Shown one piece after another: positions 33,185 to 42,867 of a DNA stretch of 64,000 nt. Source of the DNA: Lepidodermella squamata (lineage: Eukaryota > Gastrotricha); assembly GCA_047495785.1 (NCBI GenBank), contig JBLDXI010000013.1:2976001-3040000 (forward strand), in the 5' to 3' direction. Under the pieces are notes generated by a model that worked only from the letters and a program-made list of their open reading frames with translations, did no database searches and was not told the DNA's origin. Position 1 is the first letter of the stretch, and every line of letters begins with the position of its first letter. The position numbers and the translations under genes are program-made.

Positions 33185-33652
33185 TTAATTGAAGTGAAAT
33201 GTCATGAATTTTTTGACCCACTGATAACGGCTGCTAAAGTGACCAGGCCATTTTGAGTTCGATAACTGATGGTATTGATATCGCTTGGTCCCAACACGGC
33301 CATCACAACAGTTGTAGCTTGAAGGACGAAACATACAACATAGCCGATGCACGAAAATAATCGCCACGTTAAGGCTATGAAAAATTAGAAAAATTAAGAC
33401 TTGAATTTCGCCAAATTCAAGAAGGCTATTACCAGCTCGTTTCCGCCCGTCTTCTTTCGCGATGATGATGCAGGCCTCCAGTATAACATCAGCTGTTGAG
33501 ACGAATAAAATCGCAGTTCCGAACGATATCAAAGCCATGTGGCTATCGTTTCGGTTGACATCGGCCGCCATTAGACAGGACAAGCCGAGGAAGCAAATTA
33601 TGAACATGAGTATGATGTCAGGAAATCGGCCACGGCCGAATAAGCTGATCAT
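33185..33652 (-). CDS. Small multi-pass membrane protein, hypothetical
   Basis: One continuous frame of 155 residues from the ATG at 33652. Three hydrophobic segments are visible: about 11-31 (PDIILMFIICFLGLSCLMAA), 39-64 (MALISFGTAILFVSTADVIL) and 82-103 (IQVLIFLIFHSLNVAIIFVH). A cysteine-containing, polar C-terminal tail follows. It could be a MARVEL- or tetraspan-like protein, perhaps with a fourth segment lost, but no signature supports that. Codon use looks like coding sequence and no stop interrupts it. No known partner or role. Confidence 0.5.
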   Translation of the reverse strand: MISLFGRGRFPDIILMFIICFLGLSCLMAADVNRNDSHMALISFGTAILFVSTADVILEACIIIAKEDGRKRAGNSLLEFGEIQVLIFLIFHSLNVAIIFVHRLCCMFRPSSYNCCDGRVGTKRYQYHQLSNSKWPGHFSSRYQWVKKFMTFHFN

Positions 33653-33812
33653 GATTTATGTTGAATTTATACCAAAGAATTATAACGTAAAAATATTTAA
33701 ATTATAGCCAGCAATAATCAAGCCATCGATGCTGTGTTACATCTATAGATAGATGCATAATAATGAAAAATAAATTATTGAATAAATTAACAGGGACATT
33801 TAGGACGATAAT

Positions 33813-33997
33813 TGAGACGCTCTGCCAGAAAACAGCCCAATATAAATTTTATTTTTATTTTATTTATTATTCTTGAAATTTTATAACGCAAAAAATCCTC
33901 TATTTTATGAGATAACAACCAATTTTCGAAAAATTAACGCCTTGGTTGCTCTCAAGTAACAATGAATATTTGGGCTGTTATCTGGCAGAGCGTCTCA
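33813..33997. mobile_element. MITE-like element with terminal inverted repeats
   Basis: The ends match over about 29 bp (TGAGACGCTCTGCCAGA then AACAGCCCAA on each side, inverted) around an AT-rich 185 bp body with no coding. I could not define a target duplication. Confidence 0.65.
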
Positions 33998-34707
33998 TTT
34001 TAGTAGTAAAACCTTATACTTAAAAATCTATTTGACTTGGAAAATCTTGAAACTTGCGGTGAGGTGAAGTGTAAAAGATTTATCAACTTAAAAGGTACCT
34101 ATAATTAATGAAGTGAAAGGCTATTCATTATTCTCGAGCTGCATTTGAAAAAGATGATTTATGACGCCGCTCTAGAGAAGCGCGGTTAAAATTCGAGCCG
34201 AAATAGTCGGCAGCCTTCGTATTATATTATCTAAAAAAATGGTAATTATCATTATTGATGACTTTCGCTTGGCGCTGCGGAAACGCAATGAATATCTACA
34301 CGAGGAATTTTACATCATTTATTCCAGACACCCATTCATTTTCTTAGACCCAATAAATATACTCTGCGATATGGTAGGAAAAATCTTCGGTGCAATTTAT
34401 TCTGCGCAAATAATACGAAGCGAAAATATATGCGCGTAGTATATATTATGGCTGAGAGAATTTAACTTTAAAATCGAATGATCCTGTATATATAAGCTCT
34501 CGCTTTTAAAAGCGGAAATGAGAGCTCCTTTTACACCGCAAATTTTTCTGAATTTATTTAGAGCGCAAATAAAAAAATACGTTGTGTAATCCACAGATAA
34601 AGGTACCTATATAAAGTAATCGGCTCAATATTGACCATTGTCCAATTTATATTGCAGTCGATCGCGCAGCGTAATAACGCGTCAGGGGCCTGCAAATTCT
34701 ACGATAT

Positions 34708-34754
34708 ATTCGATCCATAGACAATGATGTACCATCATTGTCTATGATTCGATC
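34708..34754. mobile_element. Minimal palindromic P-type transposon copy or scar
   Basis: A 31 bp palindrome (34716-34746) consists of two 14 bp arms, CATAGACAATGATG and its complement, around TAC. It is flanked by the perfect 8 bp direct repeat ATTCGATC (34708-34715 and 34747-34754). The arm equals the tip of the larger element at 35966-37746, so this is either a nearly complete deletion product or an excision footprint of the same family. Confidence 0.8.
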
Positions 34755-35548
34755 ATTTTCATGTATTATTCATAATTTTATACCTGCCAGAATCGATTCG
34801 TTGCTATAAAAACCCGATTCGCTCTGAGAATTTCTAAATAGGGGTTGTTTTGCCTATTTAATATTGATTGCTATTTCGTGGGAAACCTGAGTAGGTCAAT
34901 GCTGGAGGTTCAATTCTAAACGTGACTCAGATCGATTAGAAGATTGTATTAGTCTGATACGGATATTGCGTCACTTAATTGAGCTGCCAGCTATATTTAG
35001 TCAAACATTTTTTGAACAATTTTGCCGTTGCACATATTGTCCAAGATGCACTAATATTTTCCCATTGATATTCGCAAAAAAAAATATGCGCATGGAAATA
35101 AAATTACCTGAAAATGAATGAAAACATATAGATATCCGCCTGCAGCCGCTTTGCTATTTGATTGGTTTCCTATCCGTTGTATACTCAGAACATAAAAAAT
35201 GCCCGCAGATATAGTAAAATGGAAAATCACGATAAAAAATATGCCGTCGATGATATCGCATTTTGCGTACCGATTTTTTTTCGTTCTCATTCGATTGAGT
35301 TCAGGTGCGTATTTATAAGAAAAAGTGAAAAAATAATAAATAAAAAGAAAAAGTTGATTTTTCCAGCATAAATACGTGGTTTAACCTTTCGTGTCAAAAT
35401 TCATCGACTCCAATCGATGTGCAGCTTTTAAGGCGGCTCAGCATGATTTCGCAGCTTGATTGCAAGTGGTTCATAAAAGCTCATTTAAAATGCGATTTGT
35501 AGAAATAAAATTTCAGCTGGGTGTAAATTTGTCATTTCGCATTGTAAA

Positions 35549-35965
35549 ATGACGATTATCGTATTTTTGATTTTAGCGATTTCGCCAACTTTTGGGCTCG
35601 TCTCTGAGATGGAAATTCTCGATAATAACAATAGCTCACTGGCTCTGACGATAATGAACCACCTTCCAGTGTCAGCGATAGACCCGCGGCTGTTTCCGAA
35701 CACAATATCGCAAAAATCGGACCATCACAAAATAGAAAAATCAGCAGCTGCTTCGCTGCGAGTTTTGCTTGACCAGCTTGAAAACAGCGACTACGACCCT
35801 AGATTCAGGCCTCACTACAGAGGCCGGCCTGTAGTCATATCGTGTTCGGTTCATATTGGTTCGATAAGCGCGATTTCAGAGGCTAATATGGACTTTTCAA
35901 TCGACTTTTATTTCCGCCAATCTTGGGACGATTATCGACTGCAATGGAGTGACAATGACACAGAT
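35549..35965 (+). pseudogene. Truncated Cys-loop ligand-gated channel, N-terminal part
   Basis: An uninterrupted frame starts with a signal peptide (MTIIVFLILAISPTFG) and continues through the start of a ligand-binding domain: YDPRFRPHYRGRPVVISCSV, then HIGSISAISEANMDFSIDFY and RQSWDDYRLQW. These match anion-type Cys-loop receptors such as GluCl or other nematode LGC proteins. About 139 codons survive. The coding stops where a transposon end begins at 35966. The Cys loop and all four membrane spans are absent from the window, so a functional channel is not expected. It could still be the first exon of a gene if the rest lies beyond a rearrangement. Confidence 0.75.
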
Positions 35966-37746
35966 CATAGACAATGATGGTACAGATCGGACACTCACGC
36001 ACTTCGCATTGAAACACTAATTATGCGTGGATCGGCCATTATAAATCCGGCCGAAAAGTCGTTGTTCTCCTAAATTCTTGAAAAAAATATCGAAAAATCG
36101 GGCATTTTTTTACGGTAATAATGATCCAAGTCCCGTAGTGCGGTTCGATTTCGTTGCCGAGAAAATCAATATCGAAAAATCGATTACTCACACTCTGTAT
36201 TGTTGTGTTGCGTCATCGCGTGCCATGCTCACTCGATAAAAATAAGCATTCGAAAAATGTAAAGTTGTTGTGTGCATGTGTCATTAAAGTCAGCACTTCA
36301 GAGGAAATTTTTAAGGAGGATTTCTTGAAATCTATTTCCTACCCATTTTTATTGAGTTTCATTTGTATAATGGCGACGATAGCAGCCAAAAGGTGAGTGA
36401 TGATCCTCCTTAAATTGTGCTCATTTTTATTTTTTTTTTCCAAAATTTTGAAACCGATAAAAATATTTAGTATAGGCTGCAAAATTGTGAAAGAAATTTG
36501 AAGTAGGTTTTATTATAAATCTATGAAACAAAATCTCATTTATTGGAAAATAATTCGAAAATTGATTTAATTCAATTTTAAATTTAAAAATTGATTTTTC
36601 CATAATTTTTTTGAATTTTTCGATATTTTTTATTCAGACCAAGGTTGATTTTGCCTCGATAATTGAGACTTTATTTTCTTCTAGGTTGCTGAGCTTCATG
36701 ATTTAACTGAATGGGACGAACTTGAAGCTGAAGACGAGTTACTGCAAAGAGGAATGGAGTACGAAGCAACGCTCCCCCTAATTGGGGAAGAAATTATTGC
36801 CAACATTGGTGGATTTTGCGTCAAAAAACTTCTAACTGACAAGCTGAAATGCCCCGGCTGCATCGATTCCCTGACACGCGATTTCCTTCTGACTCCATGC
36901 CGTGTGATAAAGGGCTTCAGTTTCCGAAAACAAGACGGGAAATTATGGTAATAAACATTTTGCTTGGAATTCGCTATCTAAAAGTACGATTTCAGTCTCA
37001 CTCGCCAGTCGTTGACGGTATATCGAATCGTGAAATCCGTCCGGTCGATCATACGTGAAAATCTGGACAATTACATAAGAACTTCACTACCCATCGTTGC
37101 CGTGCAAAGAACGCTTTTTTACGCGGCTTGTGCCAGGCCGGTGCTTCTTGACGGCCTTTGCCAAGAATTCGACGCCGGTGCTGCGCCACACTCTCATCAA
37201 CTCTTCAAATCGATTGTCGCTGTTGCGGCTGGAACTTTCCTTCGCCATGAGCTCAAAATGCGGCAGGTGGCTATGAAGCAACCGACGAAAAGCCGTAAAG
37301 CGGCTCAAAACGAAAACATGTGAATGAAAAATGAAAAACGCTTCAATTTCTTTCTATTTTGATATCTATCTACAATTTTTCGATCAACTTAAATTAAAGC
37401 TGAAAAATAGCAATAAAAATAGAGTATGCCACAGATGTTCGTTTTTCGTAACAATCAAATTTTGAGTGGCGCTAAAAAAAACTTGAAAATAGACTTAACA
37501 ACTGACAAAAATCGCTACAATCTTTTTTCCTAATTTAAAAATCATAGGGAAGGAACCGCACCTCGAAGTTTGCATCACTAGCATCCTTGAAAGATGAGGA
37601 ATTTTTAGGTCCAAGTTTCAAAAAATTCCGAGGCCTACGACTATTTTCACCTTTTAAATCAATGCATTTAAATTAGTGTGCAAATTTATGGTTTAACGTA
37701 AACAGGCAAGTGCGTGAGTGTCCGATCTGTTACATCATTGTCTATG
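35966..37746 (+). mobile_element. P-superfamily DNA transposon, defective
   Basis: 1781 bp between inverted ends of about 41 bp. Both tips read CATAGACAATGATG, followed after two variable bases by ACAGATCGGACACTCACGCA. The interior encodes only a C-terminal transposase piece on the plus strand. The flanks differ (ACACAGAT on the left, AACTACAC on the right), so no target duplication is present. P elements have similar terminal repeats and 8 bp duplications, and the small relative at 34716 does carry such a duplication. Confidence 0.75.
36685..37323 (+). pseudogene. P-element/THAP9-like transposase fragment
   Basis: Two exon-like blocks, 36685-36947 and 36996-37323, join in phase to about 196 residues. 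Features seen are IIANIGGFCVKKLL, the cysteine pair KCPGCIDSL, and GKLCLTRQSLTVYRIVKSVR, which corresponds to the G-G-L-x-x-P-S-x-x-V region near the end of P-element and THAP9 transposases. The N-terminal THAP zinc finger and most of the catalytic core were not found in the 700 bp upstream inside the element. It is therefore a truncated, probably non-functional copy. Confidence 0.6.
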
Positions 37747-38503
37747 AACTACACGATCTGGCTTCGCGAGGATACAACAAATCGGCAGTTGCTGTGGGAC
37801 ATGAGAGTTCAAAGCAATCAGTCGCAGTCGATTTCATACAAAATGCTAGATGTAACGCCTAGCAGTGGGGCATTTCGAGTCACGAGTGAAGGGCGTGAGT
37901 TTTAGTTATTTTTCATTGTTACCTAGTATTTTATTTTTTAATAATTATTTATTTATTTTATTTTATTTATAAGTGATCAAGCTGCTTGACCGTCCGAACT
38001 TTAACTACCAAAAGGCGCCTGTCTATCTGGTCAGGGCTACAGCTACTGATACCGAATTGGAAGGTGACCAGCAAGCGATGCTGAAAACGTTCACTCTAAC
38101 AGTCTCGATTACTACTGTCCAGCGAGCTCCAGTAATAACAAACCTGCCTAATTTTGTGAGCTTCCGCGAAGGTCCCGTTGGTGCGGGTAACATTTACATT
38201 GCGAAGTGCATCGAACCTGCTGGCAATGCCATCACCTGGGGCTACTACGTCCTACCTCAGAGCGGTCTTAGCTATTTCACAATCGCTACGAATGGAACGA
38301 TAGCGACCACTCAGTCGGCCGACTTCAAGTACCAGTTGCATCATCAATACTTGGTTGTAGTAACTTGCGCCAACTCGGCTTTGACTACCACCGGGACTTT
38401 GACAGTTGACATTATTTGGACGACTTCAACAACGAAGGCACCAGCTGTCAATGAAACTCAAAACACCCTACCCTCTGGCGGTGGTTTAACTCCAGATCGC
38501 TAG
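37744..38503 (+). pseudogene. 5'-truncated cadherin-like gene
   Basis: Exons 37747-37894 and 37974-38503 join in phase (SEG-LIKLLD). The first piece ends a cadherin repeat (QSISYKMLDVTPSSGAFRV, then LIKLLDRPNFNYQKAPVYLV and ATATD). A second, more divergent repeat follows (APVITNLPNFVSFREG). There is no membrane span; the end is a short TTSTTKAP linker and a stop. The upstream part is missing because a transposon tip ends at 37746. An ATG at 37744 inside that tip is in frame, so a short product of about 227 residues is conceivable but would lack a signal peptide. An AATAAA lies at 38676. Confidence 0.7.
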
Positions 38504-38799
38504 CCATAGAAATCCGTAGACACAATACTTATATGGTAGAATCATCTTCGTTGTGATTTATTGTGTGATAATAATAATATTGGAAATATTTGAATCTTTT
38601 TCGCGAAAATCCAGAACGATTTTCCTCGGTTCTCAGTGACCAACTAAAATGAATTTTAATTTCGGTGAATAATTGAATAAAAATTTGAAATTCAAATGTT
38701 CGAATAAAAACGACGATTTCACATTGTCGAGCCGCGGCAACTCAGTTATTTTATTCTTAAACAAAATTCGAAAGTTGTAACACTGTTGCAACAACTTGT
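38504..38799. other. Short spacer between cadherin fragment and H2A
   Basis: Contains the AATAAA of the cadherin fragment (38676) and, on the other strand, an AATAAA for H2A (38750-38755). Nothing else was seen. Confidence 0.5.
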
Positions 38800-38815
38800 G
38801 GCCCTGAAAAGGGCC
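38800..38815 (-). terminator. Histone 3' stem-loop of H2A
   Basis: GGCCCTTTTCAGGGCC on the minus strand, 43 bp past the H2A stop codon. This is the canonical element bound by SLBP for 3' processing of replication-dependent histone mRNA. Confidence 0.95.
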
Positions 38816-38858
38816 GGTTCATGCTTATTGAAAAGCTGCTGGATGACGATGAAGTCGC

Positions 38859-39302
38859 TTACTGAGATTGGCTAGCAGCGGCCTTCTTCTTGCCACCAGT
38901 CGCCGGCTTGGCAGCGGGTGCTTCGGCCGACTTCTTAGGCAACAGGACGGTCTGGATGTTGGGCAGAACACCGCCTTGAGCAATCGTAACGTGCGACAGC
39001 AGCTTGTTCAACTCTTCGTCGTTGCGGATCGCCAGTTGGATGTGGCGAGGCACAATACGAGTCTTCTTGTTGTCACGAGCGGCGTTACCGGCCAACTCGA
39101 GGACTTCCGCAGCCAAGTACTCCATAACGGCGGCGAGGTACACGGGCGCACCTGCACCGACACGCTCGGCGTAATTACCGCGCTTCAACAGACGGGTAAT
39201 ACGACCGACCGGAAATTGGAGACCAGCACGCGATGACTTCGTCTTGGCCTTCTGGCGGTTAGCCTTGCCTCCCTTACCACGACCAGCAGCTGGAGCGGAC
39301 AT
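38859..39302 (-). CDS. Histone H2A, replication-type
   Basis: An intronless 147-residue core histone of the nucleosome octamer. The histone fold is conserved: [26 protein letters not shown], and the acidic-patch region NDEELNKLL. The ending is unusual: after LPKKS a long alanine/lysine tail closes with AAASQSQ, about 20 residues longer than common H2A. The SQ dipeptides recall the ATM/ATR site of H2A.X, although the usual acidic residue after SQ is absent. The gene is divergent from H2B across a shared 394 bp promoter, lacks introns and has the histone stem-loop, all typical of S-phase expression. An AATAAA also follows downstream. Confidence 0.96.
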   Translation of the reverse strand: MSAPAAGRGKGGKANRQKAKTKSSRAGLQFPVGRITRLLKRGNYAERVGAGAPVYLAAVMEYLAAEVLELAGNAARDNKKTRIVPRHIQLAIRNDEELNKLLSHVTIAQGGVLPNIQTVLLPKKSAEAPAAKPATGGKKKAAASQSQ

Positions 39303-39696
39303 TGTTTATGATGATATTGATAAGCTTTAAATTGCGAATATTGCAAAATGAGCACGAACAAATTGCCTGAACACCTGAATTTCCCTTAAATATCCCTGGC
39401 TGGCATTTATTTCGCGGTTCTGCACAATTAAAATTTTCAAAACATTGTTTATTGCTTTATTAACCAATCACATTGCGTGTTATTACCGCGCGCGCGTCTT
39501 AACAATTATTGCTTACGTTTTATTGGCTGCCCAGGCACGTGTCGTTAATTTGAACCGGCGCGCACTCGTTAGCGTAACAGGACGCGCGCACTAATGCCGA
39601 CCGGATGTTAAAAGGAATGCGAAAGTGCGCGCCTAGATTGTTCGGAAGTTGTAATAATTTTTGCTTTATCACCGCTTACAATCTCAATCAATCATC
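39303..39696. promoter_or_regulatory. Shared divergent H2A/H2B promoter
   Basis: 394 bp. A TATTTAA-type box for H2A lies on the minus strand at about 39383-39396 (GGGATATTTAAGGG). CCAAT motifs are present in both orientations (near 39463 and 39520), which is usual for histone promoters. A TTAAAAGG near 39606 may serve H2B. Confidence 0.6.
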
Positions 39697-40071
39697 ATGT
39701 CGCCGAAGGTTACTGGTAAAGTCGCTTCGAAGGGTTCGAAGAAGGCCGCGAAGCCGAAGACCGCTGGCGAGAAGAAGAAGCGCCATCGCCGTCGCGAGTC
39801 GTACAACATCTACATCTACAAGGTGTTGAAGCAAGTCCACCCTGACACCGGCATCTCCGGCAAGGCTATGGCCATCATGAACTCGTTCGTCAACGACATC
39901 TTCGAGCGCATCGCCCTCGAGTCGTCGCGCCTGGCCCACTACAACAAGAAGGCCACCATAAGCAGTCGAGAGGTACAAACGGCTGTGCGCCTCCTGCTGC
40001 CCGGTGAGCTTGCCAAGCACGCCGTCTCGGAAGGCACCAAGGCCGTTACCAAGTACACCAGCTCGAAATAA
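39697..40071 (+). CDS. Histone H2B, replication-type
   Basis: An intronless 124-residue core histone that pairs with H2A in the nucleosome. A lysine-rich N-terminal tail leads into [20 protein letters not shown] (H2B alpha-N and alpha-1), then [18 protein letters not shown] and the closing AVTKYTSSK, where the ubiquitinated lysine is expected. I chose the ATG at 39697 because MSPKVTGK fits the family start. GC-rich codon use is typical of a strongly expressed gene. It ends with the histone stem-loop at 40114. Confidence 0.97.
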   Translation: MSPKVTGKVASKGSKKAAKPKTAGEKKKRHRRRESYNIYIYKVLKQVHPDTGISGKAMAIMNSFVNDIFERIALESSRLAHYNKKATISSREVQTAVRLLLPGELAKHAVSEGTKAVTKYTSSK

Positions 40072-40113
40072 GCTGCTGACGAAGACATCAACATCGTCTT
40101 CCCACTCCGAACC

Positions 40114-40129
40114 GGCCCTTTTCAGGGCC
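40114..40129 (+). terminator. Histone 3' stem-loop of H2B
   Basis: GGCCCTTTTCAGGGCC, 42 bp after the H2B stop. The flanks are identical to those of the H2A stem-loop for a total of about 43 bp. An AATAAA follows near 40180. Confidence 0.95.
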
Positions 40130-40212
40130 ACAAGTTGTTGCAACAGTGTTAATTTCATTTCGTATTTTGTTATTCATCAAATAAAAAAAATAGCTGAATA
40201 ATTGAAATTTCA

Positions 40213-40220
40213 TATATAAA
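40213..40220 (+). promoter_or_regulatory. TATA-like box
   Basis: TATATAAA, 44 bp before the ATG at 40264. The spacing would allow a short 5' UTR. It could be chance in AT-rich DNA. Confidence 0.35.
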
Positions 40221-40263
40221 CGAGCGATTTGCTGCTGGATTTATCTTGGAGGTTTGCCACAAT

Positions 40264-40404
40264 ATGTTTTATCACACGCACTCCAACAGCCAAATGAACG
40301 TTACAGGAGTTTTCGACCCCGCTGAGAACTACGATATCGTCATGCGCGCGGAAAAAAGTGCCACGTCCAATAATTTATTAAATTTTGATCAAACTCATTC
40401 TTAA
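40264..40404 (+). CDS. Small ORF, 46 residues, hypothetical
   Basis: It starts MFYHTHSNSQMNVTGVF and includes DPAENYDIVMRAEKS. A TATA-like box precedes it. It has no signal peptide, recognised domain or homologue. It may be the first exon of a decayed gene. Very uncertain. Confidence 0.25.
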   Translation: MFYHTHSNSQMNVTGVFDPAENYDIVMRAEKSATSNNLLNFDQTHS

Positions 40405-40944
40405 CAAAATAAAAAACGTTCAAAACGAGTGTTATAATAGCCCTCAAAGTAGCATTGATGTGTAACGGCCGCCGTAATCGTTTTTGAACTACATACCGTA
40501 AAAGCGGAAAAGCGAGAACAATGTTTCTTCTGTATATAAAATCTGGAAAAAATCACACAAATTTGTAATTTTCAGAACATGAAGGGATTTCGATTTCCGA
40601 TGGCTGCGAATTTCTTTTACATTTTACCTTCATTTTGTTAAAAACGTTGAAGGTACGGGTATTCGCAGCTTCGGCCCGGTTTGAATGTCAATTTATCGCG
40701 AAATTCTGCAATTTCTTTATGTTTCAAGCACTGCAACCTCAGAAAAATTGCCTTGGGCTATTATCGACGACAGCTGAATCTTGACAATTTAAAATCAGAC
40801 AGAATCATTTTCTTTTCGCTATATTAAATTTTATTCGCATAATTTTTGAGCTTGAATATAGGGGAAATCACAGGAGAGCGCGAAAAAGATTATCATCACG
40901 ATACCACGTTATCATGCCTTGTCATCAACAGTTAGTTCAAAAGT

Positions 40945-42688
40945 TCAAAAAGGGGAAAAATTGTGGTTCTCGTAGGCCGGTGGTGCATGGTTTGGCATTT
41001 GATGCGCGCCCGGGTAGTTTGGTTGTTGAGGGCGCGGTGGCATTTGTGGTAGAATGAATCCTGGTTCAGGCGGCGTTTGGTAGTACCCGTTTCCATCTGG
41101 CTGGTTGTTGCTCGACTTAGCAGCATCGTTTTGACGCGTAGCTTCGGAGAATGCCTCGTCGAAAACAGTCTTCATGCTACCCAGGATGCTTTTAAATCGC
41201 ACACGAGCCTGTTCAACATCAACAGTTCCGCCTTGCTTGACCAGTTCGAAAACGCGGTCAGTTTCAGTCGCTAACCACGAGAAGAAAATTTCCTCGAAAA
41301 ACACCGTCAGTTGTTCGTAGACATCCAGCGCAGCTTCCTGTTCCTCATTGTTCAGAGTGTCGAAGATCATTTTGAATCCATCCTGGATAAAAGGAAAACT
41401 TTTAAATTTCAAATTATACCTGCTAAATTCTGTTAAATTAATTAATTATTTAAAAAACAGAATATCTTTTAGCGGAACCAAATTTGCCTGTTGCGGAACC
41501 AAATTTGACTGTAGCGGAACCAAATCGGCATTTTGCGGAACCTAATTTTAGGCAAGCAGAAGGCTGCTTTTTGAATATTTCTACGAAATTGAGGCAATGC
41601 ATGAATTCTAAAGTGAAGAATGCGTCTTTTACAGAATTTTACACCGAATTTAATGATTATTTATCACAATCCCTAGTGAAAATCGGTTGCACAAAACTGA
41701 CGAAAAATGCAGATTGCACCAAAATGCTGCTTAATTTGGCATCTCGACTCTGAGGTATTTAGCAAAAACTTTCAAAATTCACCATTTAAAAGTTGCTCAT
41801 TGCGCTTTTCTACAAAATTTTTTGCCTGAAAAATGGTGAATTTTGAAAGTTTTTGCTAAATACCTCAGAGTGGAGGTGCCAAATTAAGCAGCATTTTGGT
41901 GCAATCTGCATTTTTCGTCAGTTTTGTGCAACCGATTTTCACTAGGGAAATTATGCTGATAAATCATGACAAGCTTGAAAGCTACAAATAGTGGTTTAAG
42001 GCCCATTGAAAATTTCAAAATCTGGTTCCGCTAAAAGGCAAATTTGGTTCCGCTAAAAGTAAGACCCTTTAAAAAATTAAATTAAAATTGTTGAATCAAA
42101 TACCTTTCAAATTTTAAATTGTATTTTAAATTCGAAAGGGATGTTTCGATGATCGAATTTATTACCAATTTATTGAATTCAGTACCAAACATCATTGAAT
42201 TCTGTACCAAATTATTCCAATCAGTTCCAAATTCCCAATTTCAAGACCCAGCCTCTAACCCTAACCCTAACCCTAAACAGTTAAATAACCGAATAAAATG
42301 GTATTGAATGAATTGAAATTTGGTTAATTCTAGAAATTCTAAATTCTAAATTCTAAATTAAGATTAAAATTGTACAGACCTGAAATAGCAGCAATTCCCG
42401 TCGCTGGCGGGCCATCAGTGTTTGAAAAGCCTGGTTATTTCTGTGTCGCTGATCGGCCCCCAGCTGCAGAATCTCGTGAACAGCGGCATTCGCGTTACGG
42501 CGCATACGCTCACCTAGACCGCGAAAAACCGCCTGAAAACCATTCGACTGGCTGAGTACGAGACGGCCGTGATGTTGGCGCAGCCTGTCCAAAGCTTGCG
42601 CAAGATTCGGAGGTAGCCGCGGCGCATCGCTCGTTGTAGTCGTGGTGGCCGATGCGCCATTCCATTGAGAAGCAGAGCTTCGATGCAT
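40945..42688 (-). CDS. Helical protein of unknown family (paralogue 1)
   Basis: Two exons, 42688-42380 and 41382-40945, joined in phase 0, give 248 residues. The first exon has a threonine-rich start and then long amphipathic helices (LAQALDRLRQHHGRL, then RRNANAAVHEILQLGADQ). The second opens DGFKMIFDTLNNEEQEAALD and continues as helix (EQLTVFFEEIFFSWLATETD), before a proline/tyrosine-rich tail (QTPPEPGFILPQMPPRPQQP). There is no signal peptide. The start of exon 2 resembles the neighbouring gene at 42868 (EEQEAALDVYEQLTVFFEE against AEQEKALTYLEVQADFVEE), and the exon layout is the same, so the two are tandem paralogues. Function unknown. The donor is GTCTGT. The intron holds an inverted-repeat element. 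Confidence 0.6.
41470..42060. mobile_element. Foldback-type element with nested inverted repeats
   Basis: Outer ends read TTTTAGCGGAACCAAATTTG on both sides in inverted orientation, and the unit GCGGAACCAAAT is repeated several times at the left end. Inside, arms of about 125 bp (near 41656-41790 and 41836-41965) are almost perfect inverted copies around a 45 bp spacer. The long frames inside are by-products of the arms. No target duplication is clear. Confidence 0.75.
42254..42277 (+). repeat. Short interstitial telomere-like repeat
   Basis: Three perfect CTAACC units and one imperfect unit, i.e. the TTAGGG type on the other strand. It lies within an intron next to AT-rich repeats. Confidence 0.8.
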
Positions 42689-42867
42689 GTTTTGTTGAGC
42701 AAACTTTCAATTAAATTCCTAGAATAAGAAATACTTTATTTGAGATTTATTAGATTTAGATGAGGTTGTAGGAATGTTTTGCTGAGCAAAATTTCAATTA
42801 AATTCATAATATAGGGAATGTCTATCTAATATTGGAAATGGCGGACGGGATAAAGTCTAAAGTTTTT

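Larger units (their letters stand above)
33653..35548. other. Gene-poor stretch with short inverted elements
   Basis: Holds a MITE-like element (33813-33997) and a 31 bp palindromic transposon scar (34716-34746). A minus-strand frame at 35051-35290 has two hydrophobic segments and may contain an exon (donor after FIHFQ), but no complete gene could be built. Confidence 0.45.
40130..40944. other. Spacer with one tiny ORF
   Basis: Apart from the small frame at 40264-40404 I see nothing coding. A weak inverted motif (GCTGCGAAT and ATTCGCAGC) lies near 40603 and 40662. Confidence 0.45.
41383..42379 (-). other. Intron of helical paralogue 1
   Basis: 997 bp. It holds a foldback element and, outside it, a short telomere-like repeat at 42254-42277. 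No exon was recognised in it. Confidence 0.6.

Noticed and set aside
41348-41753. Plus-strand frames inside the helical paralogue intron
   Set aside because: Products of the foldback repeat; no coding signature.
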